64,000 nt of DNA from CAZWBR01 sp964632305 (GTDB lineage Bacteria > Bacteroidota > Bacteroidia > Bacteroidales > Prolixibacteraceae): the NCBI GenBank assembly GCA_964632305.1, contig CAZWBR010000016.1, positions 11,804 through 75,803 of the forward strand, in the 5' to 3' direction. Positions 24,438-33,642 of this stretch are shown piece by piece. A program made the translations under genes and the position numbers. Numbering within the stretch: the stretch's first letter is position 1; every line of letters starts with the position of its first letter. The notes beneath the pieces were generated by a model that worked only from the letters and a program-made list of their open reading frames with translations, made no database searches and had not been told where the DNA came from.

Positions 24438-27152
24438 ATGGATAAATTTTCTCTTGTTGGAAATCAGGAGATTGGAGCAATAGAAGAGCTTTACCAATCT
24501 TATCTTCAGAACCCGTCGACCGTGGAAATTTCATGGCGTAATTTCTTCGAAGGTTTTGAACTGGCAAGAAAGTCGTATGGTGAATTGCCCTCGGGCGATT
24601 ATGATCAGTCCCAAATTCAGAAGGAGTTTAATATTCTAAACCTGATTAACGGTTATCGTCAGCGAGGTCACCTCTTTACCCGGACGAATCCGGTAAGGAA
24701 GCGGAGACAATATTCCCCGTCACTGGATTATCAGATCTTTGGATTGGAAGAGAAGGATTTGAATACCGTCTTTCAGGCTGGGAACGAGATCGGAATCGGA
24801 CTGGCCACCTTGAAGGAGATCATAGATCATCTTGAAATCACCTATTGCGAGTCAATTGGAGTCGAATATCTGTATATGCGTCATCCGGATCTGATAAACT
24901 GGTTGAAAGTTAAGATGGAGAAGAGCCGGAATCGGCAAGAGTTCACCGCTGAGGAACGGAAACACATATTTTATCATCTGAAAATTGCCGTTGGTTTTGA
25001 AAGTTTCATCCATAAGAAATTTGTCGGGGCCAAACGCTTCTCTTTAGAGGGAACGGAGGCGTTGATTCCTGCCCTTGATGCCATTATTGGTTATGGGTCA
25101 AGGCTGGGAATTGATGAATATGTAATCGGAATGGCTCATCGTGGGAGACTGAACGTCCTGGCGAACATCCTGGAGAAACCATATCAGAATATTTTTAAAG
25201 AGTTTTACGGTACTGATTACGAGGAGGGAATCTCTTTGGGTGATGTGAAGTATCATTTAGGTTATGAAAATGAAGTGGTTACCGATGATGGGAAGAAGGT
25301 AAAATTGAGCCTTATTCCGAATCCCTCGCATCTTGAAACGGTGGCTCCGCTCGTTGAAGGGATGGCTCGGGCGAAGATCGATCATACTTATAACAACGAT
25401 TTCAGCAAAATAGCCCCGATCGTGATTCACGGGGATGCCGCAATCGCGGGGCAGGGGGTGGCTTATGAGGTTGTACAGATGGCGCAATTGCCCGGGTACA
25501 AGACCGGTGGAACAATACATATCGTGGTGAACAATCAGGTGGGCTTTACCACCGATTATCTAGAAGCACGTTCGAGCACTTACTGTACCGACGTGGCAAA
25601 AGTAACCCGTTCACCTGTTTTTCATATCAATGGCGACGATGTGGAAGCGATCATCTTCACTGTTAAGATGGCTTTAGAGTTCAGGCAACAGTTCCAGTCG
25701 GATGTTTTTATCGATATTCTTTCTTATCGGAAATACGGGCATAACGAAGGCGATGAGCCCCGTTTCACTCAACCTTTGCTTTATAAAGCAATTGCCCGGC
25801 ATCCCAATCCGCGCGATATCTATGGGAAAAAACTGGTTGATTTAGGGGTGATGAGCTCTGAAGAAGTGAAGACGGAGATCGATAGTTTTGATCAATTTCT
25901 GGAATCAAAATACGAGGAGAGTAAGGCGATTGAAAAACTGAAGATACGTAATTTTCTGGTTCAGGAATTCAAACCTTATCGCTTACCTGAACCTTGTGAG
26001 AAGATTGAAGTGCCTACTGCTGTTTCCGAATCGGAGTTAAAGAATATTGCCTCCGGGATTACAAAGCTGCCGTTGGACCGGAAGTTCTTCAACAAGATTG
26101 TTAAGCTGACCGAAGATCGAAGAAATTTGATTGAAGAGCAAAAGGTTGATTGGGCATTAGCCGAATTGTTGGCTTATGGTACTTTGCTGAATGAGGGTAT
26201 TCCCGTTCGGTTAAGTGGTCAGGATAGCCAGCGCGGCACATTCTCTCACCGGCATGCTGCAATTGTTCAGGAGGATACGGGAGAGAAATATATTCCGCTT
26301 CAACATTTAACCAAGGATCAGGCTCCGTTCACCGTGCTGAACTCGCCGCTGAACGAATATGGCGTGATGGGTTACGAGTACGGCTATTCGATGGCCTATC
26401 CAAAGGGATTAACGATCTGGGAAGGACAATTTGGCGATTTTAGCAATGTAGCCCAGGTAATTATTGACCAATATATCAGTTCAGCAGGTGAGAAATGGGG
26501 ATTAATGAATGGTTTAGTCTTATTTCTGCCTCATGGATATGAAGGGCAGGGGCCTGAACATTCAAGCGGACGGATTGAACGTTATCTTTCGTTGTGTGCC
26601 AACTATAATATGCATGTTGTGGTGCCAACAACACCGGCTAACCTGTTTCATCTGTTGCGCCGACAGGTTTTAAGCGAGATAAGAATACCAACTATAGTTT
26701 TTACACCCAAAAGTCTGTTACGTCATCCATTAGTTATCTCCCCAATAGAGAGTTTAAGCGCCGGACATTTCAATGAAGTAATTACTGATCCGCTCGTGCA
26801 GAATGGAAATGCTTCAACAGTGGTTTTTACCAGTGGAAAAATTTATTACGAATTGCTTGAGCGGCGTGGTAAACTGGAAAGGAACGATGTATCGCTTATC
26901 AGAGTTGAACAACTATTTCCATTTCCAGCCGATACGATACGTTCGATTCGGTATGAGAATCCAAATGCCAAGCGTTTTCTTTGGGTGCAGGACGAACCGG
27001 CCAACATGGGAGCATGGCCATTTATCTCGCGGAAGTTTCCGGAGCTTGATCTGGAGTTAGTGAGCCGTCCGGAGAGCGCCAGTCCGGCTGTGGGACTGCT
27101 GGAGAAGCATAAACGAAGGCTTGAAAGGATATTGGAAGTTGTTTTTAGCTAA
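24438..27152 (+). CDS. sucA: 2-oxoglutarate dehydrogenase E1 component
   Basis: This 904-residue thiamine-diphosphate enzyme decarboxylates 2-oxoglutarate in the TCA cycle. Landmarks are VIGMAHRGRLNVLANI, HGDAAIAGQGVAYEV and VNNQVGFTT for cofactor binding, and QDSQRGTFSHRHA in the transketolase-like second half. Near the N-terminus is the E1o docking helix (IGAIEELYQSYLQNP). Two in-frame ATGs, 24429 and 24438, are possible; I chose the latter because MDKFSL matches relatives. It precedes sucB by 32 bases in the usual sucAB order. Presence of this complex suggests an oxidative TCA branch, so the organism may tolerate oxygen. Confidence 0.96.
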   Translation: MDKFSLVGNQEIGAIEELYQSYLQNPSTVEISWRNFFEGFELARKSYGELPSGDYDQSQIQKEFNILNLINGYRQRGHLFTRTNPVRKRRQYSPSLDYQIFGLEEKDLNTVFQAGNEIGIGLATLKEIIDHLEITYCESIGVEYLYMRHPDLINWLKVKMEKSRNRQEFTAEERKHIFYHLKIAVGFESFIHKKFVGAKRFSLEGTEALIPALDAIIGYGSRLGIDEYVIGMAHRGRLNVLANILEKPYQNIFKEFYGTDYEEGISLGDVKYHLGYENEVVTDDGKKVKLSLIPNPSHLETVAPLVEGMARAKIDHTYNNDFSKIAPIVIHGDAAIAGQGVAYEVVQMAQLPGYKTGGTIHIVVNNQVGFTTDYLEARSSTYCTDVAKVTRSPVFHINGDDVEAIIFTVKMALEFRQQFQSDVFIDILSYRKYGHNEGDEPRFTQPLLYKAIARHPNPRDIYGKKLVDLGVMSSEEVKTEIDSFDQFLESKYEESKAIEKLKIRNFLVQEFKPYRLPEPCEKIEVPTAVSESELKNIASGITKLPLDRKFFNKIVKLTEDRRNLIEEQKVDWALAELLAYGTLLNEGIPVRLSGQDSQRGTFSHRHAAIVQEDTGEKYIPLQHLTKDQAPFTVLNSPLNEYGVMGYEYGYSMAYPKGLTIWEGQFGDFSNVAQVIIDQYISSAGEKWGLMNGLVLFLPHGYEGQGPEHSSGRIERYLSLCANYNMHVVVPTTPANLFHLLRRQVLSEIRIPTIVFTPKSLLRHPLVISPIESLSAGHFNEVITDPLVQNGNASTVVFTSGKIYYELLERRGKLERNDVSLIRVEQLFPFPADTIRSIRYENPNAKRFLWVQDEPANMGAWPFISRKFPELDLELVSRPESASPAVGLLEKHKRRLERILEVVFS

Positions 27153-27184
27153 ATTTATCTCATCAAAAGAAAAAATCAGAAACG

Positions 27185-28417
27185 ATGATAGTCGAAATTA
27201 AAATACCATCACCCGGAGAATCGATTTCAGAAGTGGAAATAGGAAGATGGCTCGTCGAAGAGGGAGCGGTCGTAGCGAAAGACCAGGAGATTGCCGAAAT
27301 CGAATCGGATAAAGCGACACTATCCTTAATCGCATCGGTTTCAGGAGCAGTGAAAATATTGGTAGGGGAGGGCGAACGCGTCGCTGTGGGCGCGGTAGCT
27401 TGCCAAATCGATACGGAGAAGGCCGGAGAAGTGGTTACAGAAGCACCCAAAGAAGCAAAACCTGTTGCAGAACCTGCTAAAACAATCGAAAAAGCCGTTG
27501 AAACGAAGGTTGAAGAAGAGGTTCATCCGGTGGTAAAACTCACCCCAGCGGCTAAGGCTGTGATGGAAGAGGAAGGAATGTCGCTTGAAGACGTTTTGAA
27601 TGGTTTGAAGCGGTTAACGCGTCAGGATGTTGAAAAAGCAGCGGGTTCATTCAAAAAAGAAACTCCTGCAGTTGAAAAAGTGGTCAGCAGGGAAGAGGAT
27701 CGGATCGCGATGTCGCCGCTTAGACGGAAATTAAGTCAACGATTAGTGGCGGTGAAGAATGAAACTGCTATGCTGACAACCTTTAATGAGGTTGATATGA
27801 ACCCGGTTATGGAGCTGCGGAAGGCTTATCAGCAGAAATTTCTCGAAAAGCACGGTCTTAAACTGGGTTTTATGTCGTTCTTCACCAAAGCTGTGAGTGT
27901 AGCCCTATCGAATCATCCGGCTGTTAACTCGATGATCGATGGAGAAGAGATCATCACGCCTCGTTACCATGATATCGGGATTGCCGTATCGACCCCAAAG
28001 GGATTGATGGTTCCGATTATCCGAAATGCAGAGGCAAAAAGCATTGCAACGATCGAAAAAGAGATCAAGGAGTTGGCCGACAAGGCCCGCGACCGTAAAT
28101 TAACGGTTCAGGAAATGACCGGAGGAACATTTACCATCACCAACGGAGGTGTATTCGGGTCGTTGATGTCGACGCCGATCATTAACCCGCCGCAGAGCGC
28201 CATTTTGGGGATGCACAGCATCAAGGATCGTCCGGTTGCCATTGATGGCAAGGTGGAGATCCGTCCAATGATGTATATTGCCCTTTCGTATGATCATCGT
28301 ATTATCGACGGGAAAGATTCTGTGGGTTTTTTGGTCAAGGTGAAAGAATTGATTGAGAATCCTATGCGGCTTTTATTCGAGGGCAGAAGCGCTGAGGAGC
28401 TTTTGCTGGAGCTATAG
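27185..28417 (+). CDS. sucB: Dihydrolipoyllysine-residue succinyltransferase (2-oxoglutarate dehydrogenase E2)
   Basis: This 410-residue protein forms the core of the 2-oxoglutarate dehydrogenase complex. An N-terminal lipoyl domain has the modified lysine in EIESDKATLSL (about residue 43). After an Ala/Glu/Lys-rich linker comes the peripheral subunit-binding domain (VKLTPAAKAVMEEEGMSLEDV, about 118-150), then the catalytic domain ending with SYDHRIIDGKDSVGFL, whose His is the active base. A single lipoyl domain is normal for E2o. It is coupled to sucA. The E3 (lipoamide dehydrogenase) gene is not in the window. Confidence 0.96.
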   Translation: MIVEIKIPSPGESISEVEIGRWLVEEGAVVAKDQEIAEIESDKATLSLIASVSGAVKILVGEGERVAVGAVACQIDTEKAGEVVTEAPKEAKPVAEPAKTIEKAVETKVEEEVHPVVKLTPAAKAVMEEEGMSLEDVLNGLKRLTRQDVEKAAGSFKKETPAVEKVVSREEDRIAMSPLRRKLSQRLVAVKNETAMLTTFNEVDMNPVMELRKAYQQKFLEKHGLKLGFMSFFTKAVSVALSNHPAVNSMIDGEEIITPRYHDIGIAVSTPKGLMVPIIRNAEAKSIATIEKEIKELADKARDRKLTVQEMTGGTFTITNGGVFGSLMSTPIINPPQSAILGMHSIKDRPVAIDGKVEIRPMMYIALSYDHRIIDGKDSVGFLVKVKELIENPMRLLFEGRSAEELLLEL

Positions 28418-28555
28418 CTGTTGATTGAATCAAAAATATGATGGAATAACAAGGTTGCTCAATGGGTGACCTTTTCTTTTAATCCGTGCAGTATCAGAAA
28501 ATTCCCGTTCGAAAACGAATTTGCCCTAAACTTAACGATTATGGGGCATTAAAAA

Positions 28556-28594
28556 AACAGCGCTTTTAGAATTCTTTATTCTAAAAGCGCTGTT
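28556..28594 (-). terminator. Strong terminator between sucB and ribH
   Basis: A perfect 17-bp stem (28556-28572 with 28578-28594) with a 5-base loop is preceded on the plus strand by a run of A, giving a U tract on the minus strand. It serves ribH and may also stop sucB transcription. Confidence 0.85.
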
Positions 28595-28654
28595 GTGATT
28601 AAAGATAAGATTGTGGAAAAGGCCCATAAAGTCAGAAGGAGGGAAGAGCGGAGA

Positions 28655-29158
28655 TTATTCCTCTTCACACATCTCTTCAAATGAATTCTGAAGGGCGACC
28701 ATTTTAATTGCGGTAATGGCGGCCTCATCGCCTTTATTTCCCAGACGGCCACCGGCGCGATCGAGCGCTTGTTGTTGATTTTCGGTGGTTAAAACCCCAA
28801 AGATGACCGGGATTCCGAAGCGGAGGTTCAATTCAGTGGCACCCTGAGTCACGCCCTGACAGATGAAGTCGAAGTGGCGGGTTTCGCCCTGTATAACACA
28901 GCCAAGCAGGATAATGGCATCCACGTCGGTGTATTCGGCAAAGAATTGGCCCCCTAAAGTTAATTCGAAACTGCCCGGGACATGCTTGACGGTGATATCA
29001 TCGTCGGAAGCGCCATGCTTTTTCAAGGTTTCCACTGCTCCGCGCATCAAAGCACCGGTAATTTCGTAGTTCCATTCCGAAACGACAATGCCGAATTTCA
29101 TCCCGGAGGCACCGGGTACATCCTGAATATTATATTCTGAAAGATTTTTTGTTGCCAT
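28655..29158 (-). CDS. ribH: 6,7-dimethyl-8-ribityllumazine synthase
   Basis: This 167-residue enzyme performs the second-last step of riboflavin synthesis, joining the pyrimidine and the butanone phosphate. It contains VSEWNYEITGALMRGA, VPGSFELTLG, LLGCVIQGETRHFDFIC with the catalytic His, and PVIFGVLTTENQQQALDRAGG. An acidic tail ends the protein (FEEMCEEE). The ATG at 29158 is natural. It follows the YwbE-like gene by 53 bases on the same strand. No FMN riboswitch was seen in front. Confidence 0.97.
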   Translation of the reverse strand: MATKNLSEYNIQDVPGASGMKFGIVVSEWNYEITGALMRGAVETLKKHGASDDDITVKHVPGSFELTLGGQFFAEYTDVDAIILLGCVIQGETRHFDFICQGVTQGATELNLRFGIPVIFGVLTTENQQQALDRAGGRLGNKGDEAAITAIKMVALQNSFEEMCEEE

Positions 29159-29211
29159 AAGTACATTTTTTTACAAACTTACGAGAAATTGGGATTTCTT
29201 CAAAACAGAGA

Positions 29212-29409
29212 TCAAGACTCAATGATCTCCTGCACCCGGCCAACCAGACCGGACTGCAGACGAACTTTAATTCCATGCGGATGAAACCGGCTGTTGGTCA
29301 GAATATCTTTTACAATTCCTTCGGTAAGTTGTCCAGTGCGCTGATGTTCTTTTAAAACAATGGCTACATGAAGGCCAGGTCTTATATCATTTCTGTTTTT
29401 ACCATCCAT
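29212..29409 (-). CDS. ywbE: YwbE-like small protein (DUF2196)
   Basis: This 65-residue protein reads DIRPGLHVAIVLKEHQRTGQ followed by LTEGIVKDILTNSRFHPHGI and ends with VGRVQEIIES, matching the YwbE/DUF2196 family over its full length. The fold resembles a small KOW-like beta barrel and the function is unknown. It lies upstream of ribH on the same strand with a 53-base gap, so the two may share a transcript, but no functional link is known. Confidence 0.88.
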   Translation of the reverse strand: MDGKNRNDIRPGLHVAIVLKEHQRTGQLTEGIVKDILTNSRFHPHGIKVRLQSGLVGRVQEIIES

Positions 29410-29664
29410 ATCTTAGCTTTAAGTTTTCTGTGATTAAATTGAAAGTTTTCAGATTTCAAAAATATCCAATTAAACGAAAAAAGTATTCATTTGATCTTAG
29501 GTTAGATTAAGTAATTTAATACTTGGAGTATAGATGGGATGATGAGTGAGCTGCATCGACGAAAAATTACATTTGTAAACGATGAAACATTAATTTAACC
29601 GACAGAATAGTTTTCAGATTCGTTTATTTAAGTTTTCTTTGGACAAATCATTAATTAAACCGGT

Positions 29665-30534
29665 GTGATTAAGATATTACTATCTATAGTATTAATTCTC
29701 TCTGTAAAGGTATTAACGGCACAGATAGGCAAAAATGATTCATCGCTTACAGATAGTCTGACAATCAATTGGAAAGGAACAGACGAATATGCTTTGGTAA
29801 ACGAATCTATGAATGATTGTTTAAATAGTCAACTTAAATCTGCATCATCTGTCGATTCGATCATGGGCCCTGTCGTTCGCGAAACGGTGAAGGAGCGGAA
29901 ATGGTTGAAAACAGCAATACTTCCTACGGCATTAATCACCACAGGAATTGTAACCATGGCCGTACCTGAACAAACTTTACTCAGTAAATACACGATTCAG
30001 GAAAATGCCTTGAAGCTCTTTCCGGGTATTGATACACCTATCGATAATTATCTTCAGTTTGTACCTGGTGTTGCTGTTTTTGGTTTAAAAGCTGCTGGTG
30101 TGAATAGCCGTAATGATTTTTTAAACCAAAGCATCATTCTGTTAAAAGCTGAATTTTTGATGAGTGTAGTGGTTCAATCGATGAAGACTTTTATAAGAAT
30201 TGAACGTCCTGATATGATAGGTATGAATACTATGCCTTCGGGCCATACCGCACAGGCATTTCTCTCGGCTACGATCCTGGATATGGAATATCGCGATGCT
30301 TCACCCTGGATCAGCATGGGTGGCTATGCGGTGGCGGCCACTACAGCCGTGGGGCGTGTGGTAAATAACCGGCACTGGGTTTCGGATGTGCTTATTGGGG
30401 CGGGTATCGGGATCTTCTCAGCCAAATTGGTTTACCTGACCCATCAGAACAGATGGGGTAAAAAGAGTAATACGGTATTTGTTCCGATGATTTTGCCGAA
30501 AGGAGCAGGAGCCGCGTTGGCGATTCAATTCTGA
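29665..30534 (+). CDS. PAP2-family phosphatase, exported or membrane-bound
   Basis: This 289-residue protein has an N-terminal signal peptide (IKILLSIVLILSVKVLTAQ) and the three PAP2 motifs: KTFIRIERP, MPSGHTAQA, and GRVVNNRHWVSDVLIG, which contains R-x5-H-x3-D. The family includes lipid phosphatases and undecaprenyl-pyrophosphate phosphatases. The active site would face the periplasm. The start is a GTG at 29665; no ATG fits near it. It is convergent with the BtuG-like gene and the two stop regions overlap by 10 bases. Substrate is unknown. Confidence 0.88.
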   Translation: MIKILLSIVLILSVKVLTAQIGKNDSSLTDSLTINWKGTDEYALVNESMNDCLNSQLKSASSVDSIMGPVVRETVKERKWLKTAILPTALITTGIVTMAVPEQTLLSKYTIQENALKLFPGIDTPIDNYLQFVPGVAVFGLKAAGVNSRNDFLNQSIILLKAEFLMSVVVQSMKTFIRIERPDMIGMNTMPSGHTAQAFLSATILDMEYRDASPWISMGGYAVAATTAVGRVVNNRHWVSDVLIGAGIGIFSAKLVYLTHQNRWGKKSNTVFVPMILPKGAGAALAIQF

Positions 30535-31595
30535 CCCTGTTTGAAACAAAAAGATCCGGGAATGATTCCTGTTTTGAAGCTGTCAATCTTCGTGCCCTCG
30601 AAGGAGCAACGGTAAATAATTCCTTTTTGCAGGTAATCAATGGCATCGCTGAAGTAAATTTCCGAATTGACCGGATCGATTGACAGGCCGTAATAGAGAT
30701 TTCCGGTGGATAAGAAGAGTGGTTGATCGGGTAACTGATCGGCACCGACGTTCATTTTCCAAATGCCATTGTTAAGAAATAAAAGCGTCTCTTTGTATTT
30801 GTCCATTATCAGACGCGAGGGTTTGTCAGTCGCATTGAAACTGAATTCTTTCTCGATGGTCAGCGATGTCGGATCGAACCGCTGCAATTTGGCGGTTTGT
30901 CCGGCGCCGTTTCCTCCTCCGCAAAGAACCCATAGCTTGTTGTTTTTATCCAGCGCCAATCCTGAAGGTTGAGCGGCTGTCGTAATCTCGTTAACCACCT
31001 GATCGGTTCGGGTATCGATCATCAGCACCGTATGATCCCCCGACCAACAGGCCACAAAAAGATAATCGCCCCACTGAACCACCGTCTCGGTGGAAGAATG
31101 GCCCGGAGTGGGGATGGTTCCGGTGATATGGCCCGTGGAAGGATTGAAAACCGAGATGGCAGCAGCATAAAGATCGGTGATATAAGCTTTCTTGTCGCTG
31201 ATAAAATGAATGTAACGCGGTGAAACCAATCCGGTTATCTTGCCAACATATTTTCCGGTCGAAGTATTGATGATATAAATTTTGCCGGAATTATTGACCA
31301 CAATATAACCTAACCCGTTGTGAATCGTCATTGACTGGGCAACATCGCCCAGCGGAAGAGCATTGACCGAAAAGAAGAGATCGTTCTGCACCTGCTTCTT
31401 TTCGGGATCGTAAAATGAGAGGGAGGCATTCCCATACATGAAATTTCCTTCGTTAATTACGAAGAGTCCCTTATCGGGAAGGGTGGAGGAGTTGTTACGA
31501 TGCTGTTCGATCCATTGATCATCCTTCATGCAACCGGTCAGCAGCAGAAACGGAAGAGTAAGAAACGATATTATGCAGATTTTATACTTATTCAT
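30525..31595 (-). CDS. btuG: BtuG-like surface lipoprotein, beta-propeller (YncE/DUF5074 type)
   Basis: This 356-residue lipoprotein has a signal peptide and lipobox (LLLTGC) followed by repeated beta-propeller blades with motifs such as GKIYIINTSTGKYVGKI and YITDLYAAAISVFNPSTG. In Bacteroides, the propeller lipoprotein BtuG binds B12 very tightly on the cell surface and hands it to BtuB. The gene directly follows the BtuB-like receptor and is under the same cobalamin riboswitch, which supports this name. I chose ATG 31595, 4 bases past the receptor stop, instead of an overlapping ATG at 31610. Identity with BtuG rests on fold and context; the binding residues were not checked. Confidence 0.78.
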   Translation of the reverse strand: MNKYKICIISFLTLPFLLLTGCMKDDQWIEQHRNNSSTLPDKGLFVINEGNFMYGNASLSFYDPEKKQVQNDLFFSVNALPLGDVAQSMTIHNGLGYIVVNNSGKIYIINTSTGKYVGKITGLVSPRYIHFISDKKAYITDLYAAAISVFNPSTGHITGTIPTPGHSSTETVVQWGDYLFVACWSGDHTVLMIDTRTDQVVNEITTAAQPSGLALDKNNKLWVLCGGGNGAGQTAKLQRFDPTSLTIEKEFSFNATDKPSRLIMDKYKETLLFLNNGIWKMNVGADQLPDQPLFLSTGNLYYGLSIDPVNSEIYFSDAIDYLQKGIIYRCSFEGTKIDSFKTGIIPGSFCFKQGQN

Positions 31596-31599
31596 CTTG

Positions 31600-33642
31600 T
31601 TAAAAATCAAAACGGATTAAAAGAGAGTAGTTTCTACGGGGCATTGGACGTTGAAGGACTGTACGATAATCTTCATTGAGGAGATTATTGATTTTCAGTT
31701 CGATGTTCAAACGTCTTTCATTTTCCGAAAACATGATATTCTTGCCCAGACTGAGGTTATTCATAAAATAGGGATAGAGCGTCTCTAGTTTAGACTCTTT
31801 GTCGTTACTCGAAGTGGTGAAGCGTTCGCTGTAATAATTCCAGGTCCATGTGCAATAATAGTTTTTCAACGAAAGATGAGCTGTCAGGTTTGCGGAATGC
31901 AACGGAATGAAAGGCAACTGCTTACCGATGGATTCGTCGGCCCAGTTCCTGGGATTGTCATGATTGACAGACCGGGTAAAAGCATAATTCCCATTGGCCT
32001 GATAAGCTAATTGGCCGACGCGACCTTTCAATCCAACATTGAGTTCAACTCCCTTCGTGTTCACTCGCTTCATATTGTAGGGCTCCCAATATCCCTGATA
32101 AGTGGGAAGCCAGATGATCCAGTTGTTAATGGCAGAAAGATAACTGTTAATGGAATAGTTGAATTCAGTTTTACCCCGGATAAACGATCCTCCGGCGCCA
32201 AGATCAACCATATTACCTTTTTCAGGTTTCAATTCGGGGTTTCCTCCCGGCAAATAATAGAGATCATTCAACGTGGGCTGATGATAGTTGCGGGCAATGC
32301 TCGATTTAAGATAGAAATCTTTGTCGGTCAGCGGGCGAAACTCAATTCCTGCCAAAGGAAGGAAGGCTGTAGCCTTGCCATCGGAGAATTCCTGCCGTAT
32401 CAGAAGAGAGGCGTTCCAGCGTTGATTGAGTATTTTGCTCAGATGGGCAAAAACAGAGGAGTCCCATCTTCTTTTATTGTACCCAGCCTCATTGGTTGTC
32501 GCCTGATCATTCTTCGAATCGACAGCAGAGAGGTTGGCCGCCGCCCCGGCGATCAGAGAGAGTGATTCATTGGGTTGATAAGTATAGGAAAAGCGGTTAC
32601 TCCAATTGAAAGCCTTTGTATGAGAGTCGATAACGGTCTGATCATTTGATCCGGAGATCTTAGTCTTAAGCCGATAGCCTGAAATCTGGTAGTTAAGACC
32701 CGAATTAACCGTGAAAAAACCTTTATCGAGAAAGTGTTTCCATTCAATGACCGAGCGATGGGCATCTTCAAGCTGCCGGTTGATATTGGCATTTTCGGCA
32801 GTCTCATTGGTCAATAACTGAGGGATGGAACGTTCGTTGTGCTGAACCCAATAACGGGCAGCTAAATAGTCTTTTGCCGCGGGATGAAGGTAGAATTCCT
32901 GCAAAAAACCGTAATTCTTATAATCGGCATTGAGGTTTTTTTGCTTCGGATAGATGTACTGACCGGTCTGCGGATCAATGTCGGCGATGAATTTATTCAG
33001 GAAGGGAAAATTATTCTGTGACTGATTGAAAAATGCACGGGATTGCGATTGAATTTTCCTGTTTCCGATATTTAACTGAATGAACTCATCGAAACTTGAA
33101 TAACTGCCGATCCCGGATAGGAGCCTGCCGGAGAAAATATTGTTCCAATTGGTTTTATTATCCAGTTGTATTGCACCACCTAATGCGCCGCTGTTATTCT
33201 TGAGCGAGGCTGAACCGTGTAAGAGGGAAACATCGTCGGTAAAGTAGACCGGGATCATTGAAAAGTCGACCATTCCCAGCATCGGGGAGTTCAGATCGAG
33301 GCCATTCCATTGTACCTGGGTATGCGAAGGTGCCGTGCCGCGGAAAGAGGCAGTGGCCATCGCGCCCCGGCCATACTCCTTGATGAAAATAGGGGTATTG
33401 CGTGAGACCAAATCCGCGAGGCTCACCGTCAAGGCATTGGTCATCGCGAGAGAGTCGATCCTGCTGGTGGTCTGACCTGCCTCTTCCTTGATGATAATCT
33501 TGGAAGCAATGATCTCGACCGTCTTTATTTGCAATGTATCAGTGAGTTTCTGCCCAAAGAGGGTGCCAGAGATGAGCAACATGATGGAGAAAAAGAAGAA
33601 AGATCTGTATTTGAAACTAATTCTATTCAAAGTGAACCGCAT
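31600..33642 (-). CDS. btuB: TonB-dependent receptor, BtuB-like
   Basis: This 680-residue outer-membrane protein has a signal peptide (to about residue 30, LFGQ), a plug domain with RNTPIFIKEYGRGAMATASFRG and a 22-strand-type barrel ending in the aromatic YSLLIRFDF. The TonB box region is near TVEIIASK. Position between a surface lipoprotein and a BtuG-like protein, behind a cobalamin riboswitch, indicates B12 uptake. Its ATG overlaps the preceding gene's stop by one base (TAATG). No carboxypeptidase-like SusC N-terminal domain is present, which fits BtuB rather than SusC. Confidence 0.88.
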   Translation of the reverse strand: MRFTLNRISFKYRSFFFFSIMLLISGTLFGQKLTDTLQIKTVEIIASKIIIKEEAGQTTSRIDSLAMTNALTVSLADLVSRNTPIFIKEYGRGAMATASFRGTAPSHTQVQWNGLDLNSPMLGMVDFSMIPVYFTDDVSLLHGSASLKNNSGALGGAIQLDNKTNWNNIFSGRLLSGIGSYSSFDEFIQLNIGNRKIQSQSRAFFNQSQNNFPFLNKFIADIDPQTGQYIYPKQKNLNADYKNYGFLQEFYLHPAAKDYLAARYWVQHNERSIPQLLTNETAENANINRQLEDAHRSVIEWKHFLDKGFFTVNSGLNYQISGYRLKTKISGSNDQTVIDSHTKAFNWSNRFSYTYQPNESLSLIAGAAANLSAVDSKNDQATTNEAGYNKRRWDSSVFAHLSKILNQRWNASLLIRQEFSDGKATAFLPLAGIEFRPLTDKDFYLKSSIARNYHQPTLNDLYYLPGGNPELKPEKGNMVDLGAGGSFIRGKTEFNYSINSYLSAINNWIIWLPTYQGYWEPYNMKRVNTKGVELNVGLKGRVGQLAYQANGNYAFTRSVNHDNPRNWADESIGKQLPFIPLHSANLTAHLSLKNYYCTWTWNYYSERFTTSSNDKESKLETLYPYFMNNLSLGKNIMFSENERRLNIELKINNLLNEDYRTVLQRPMPRRNYSLLIRFDF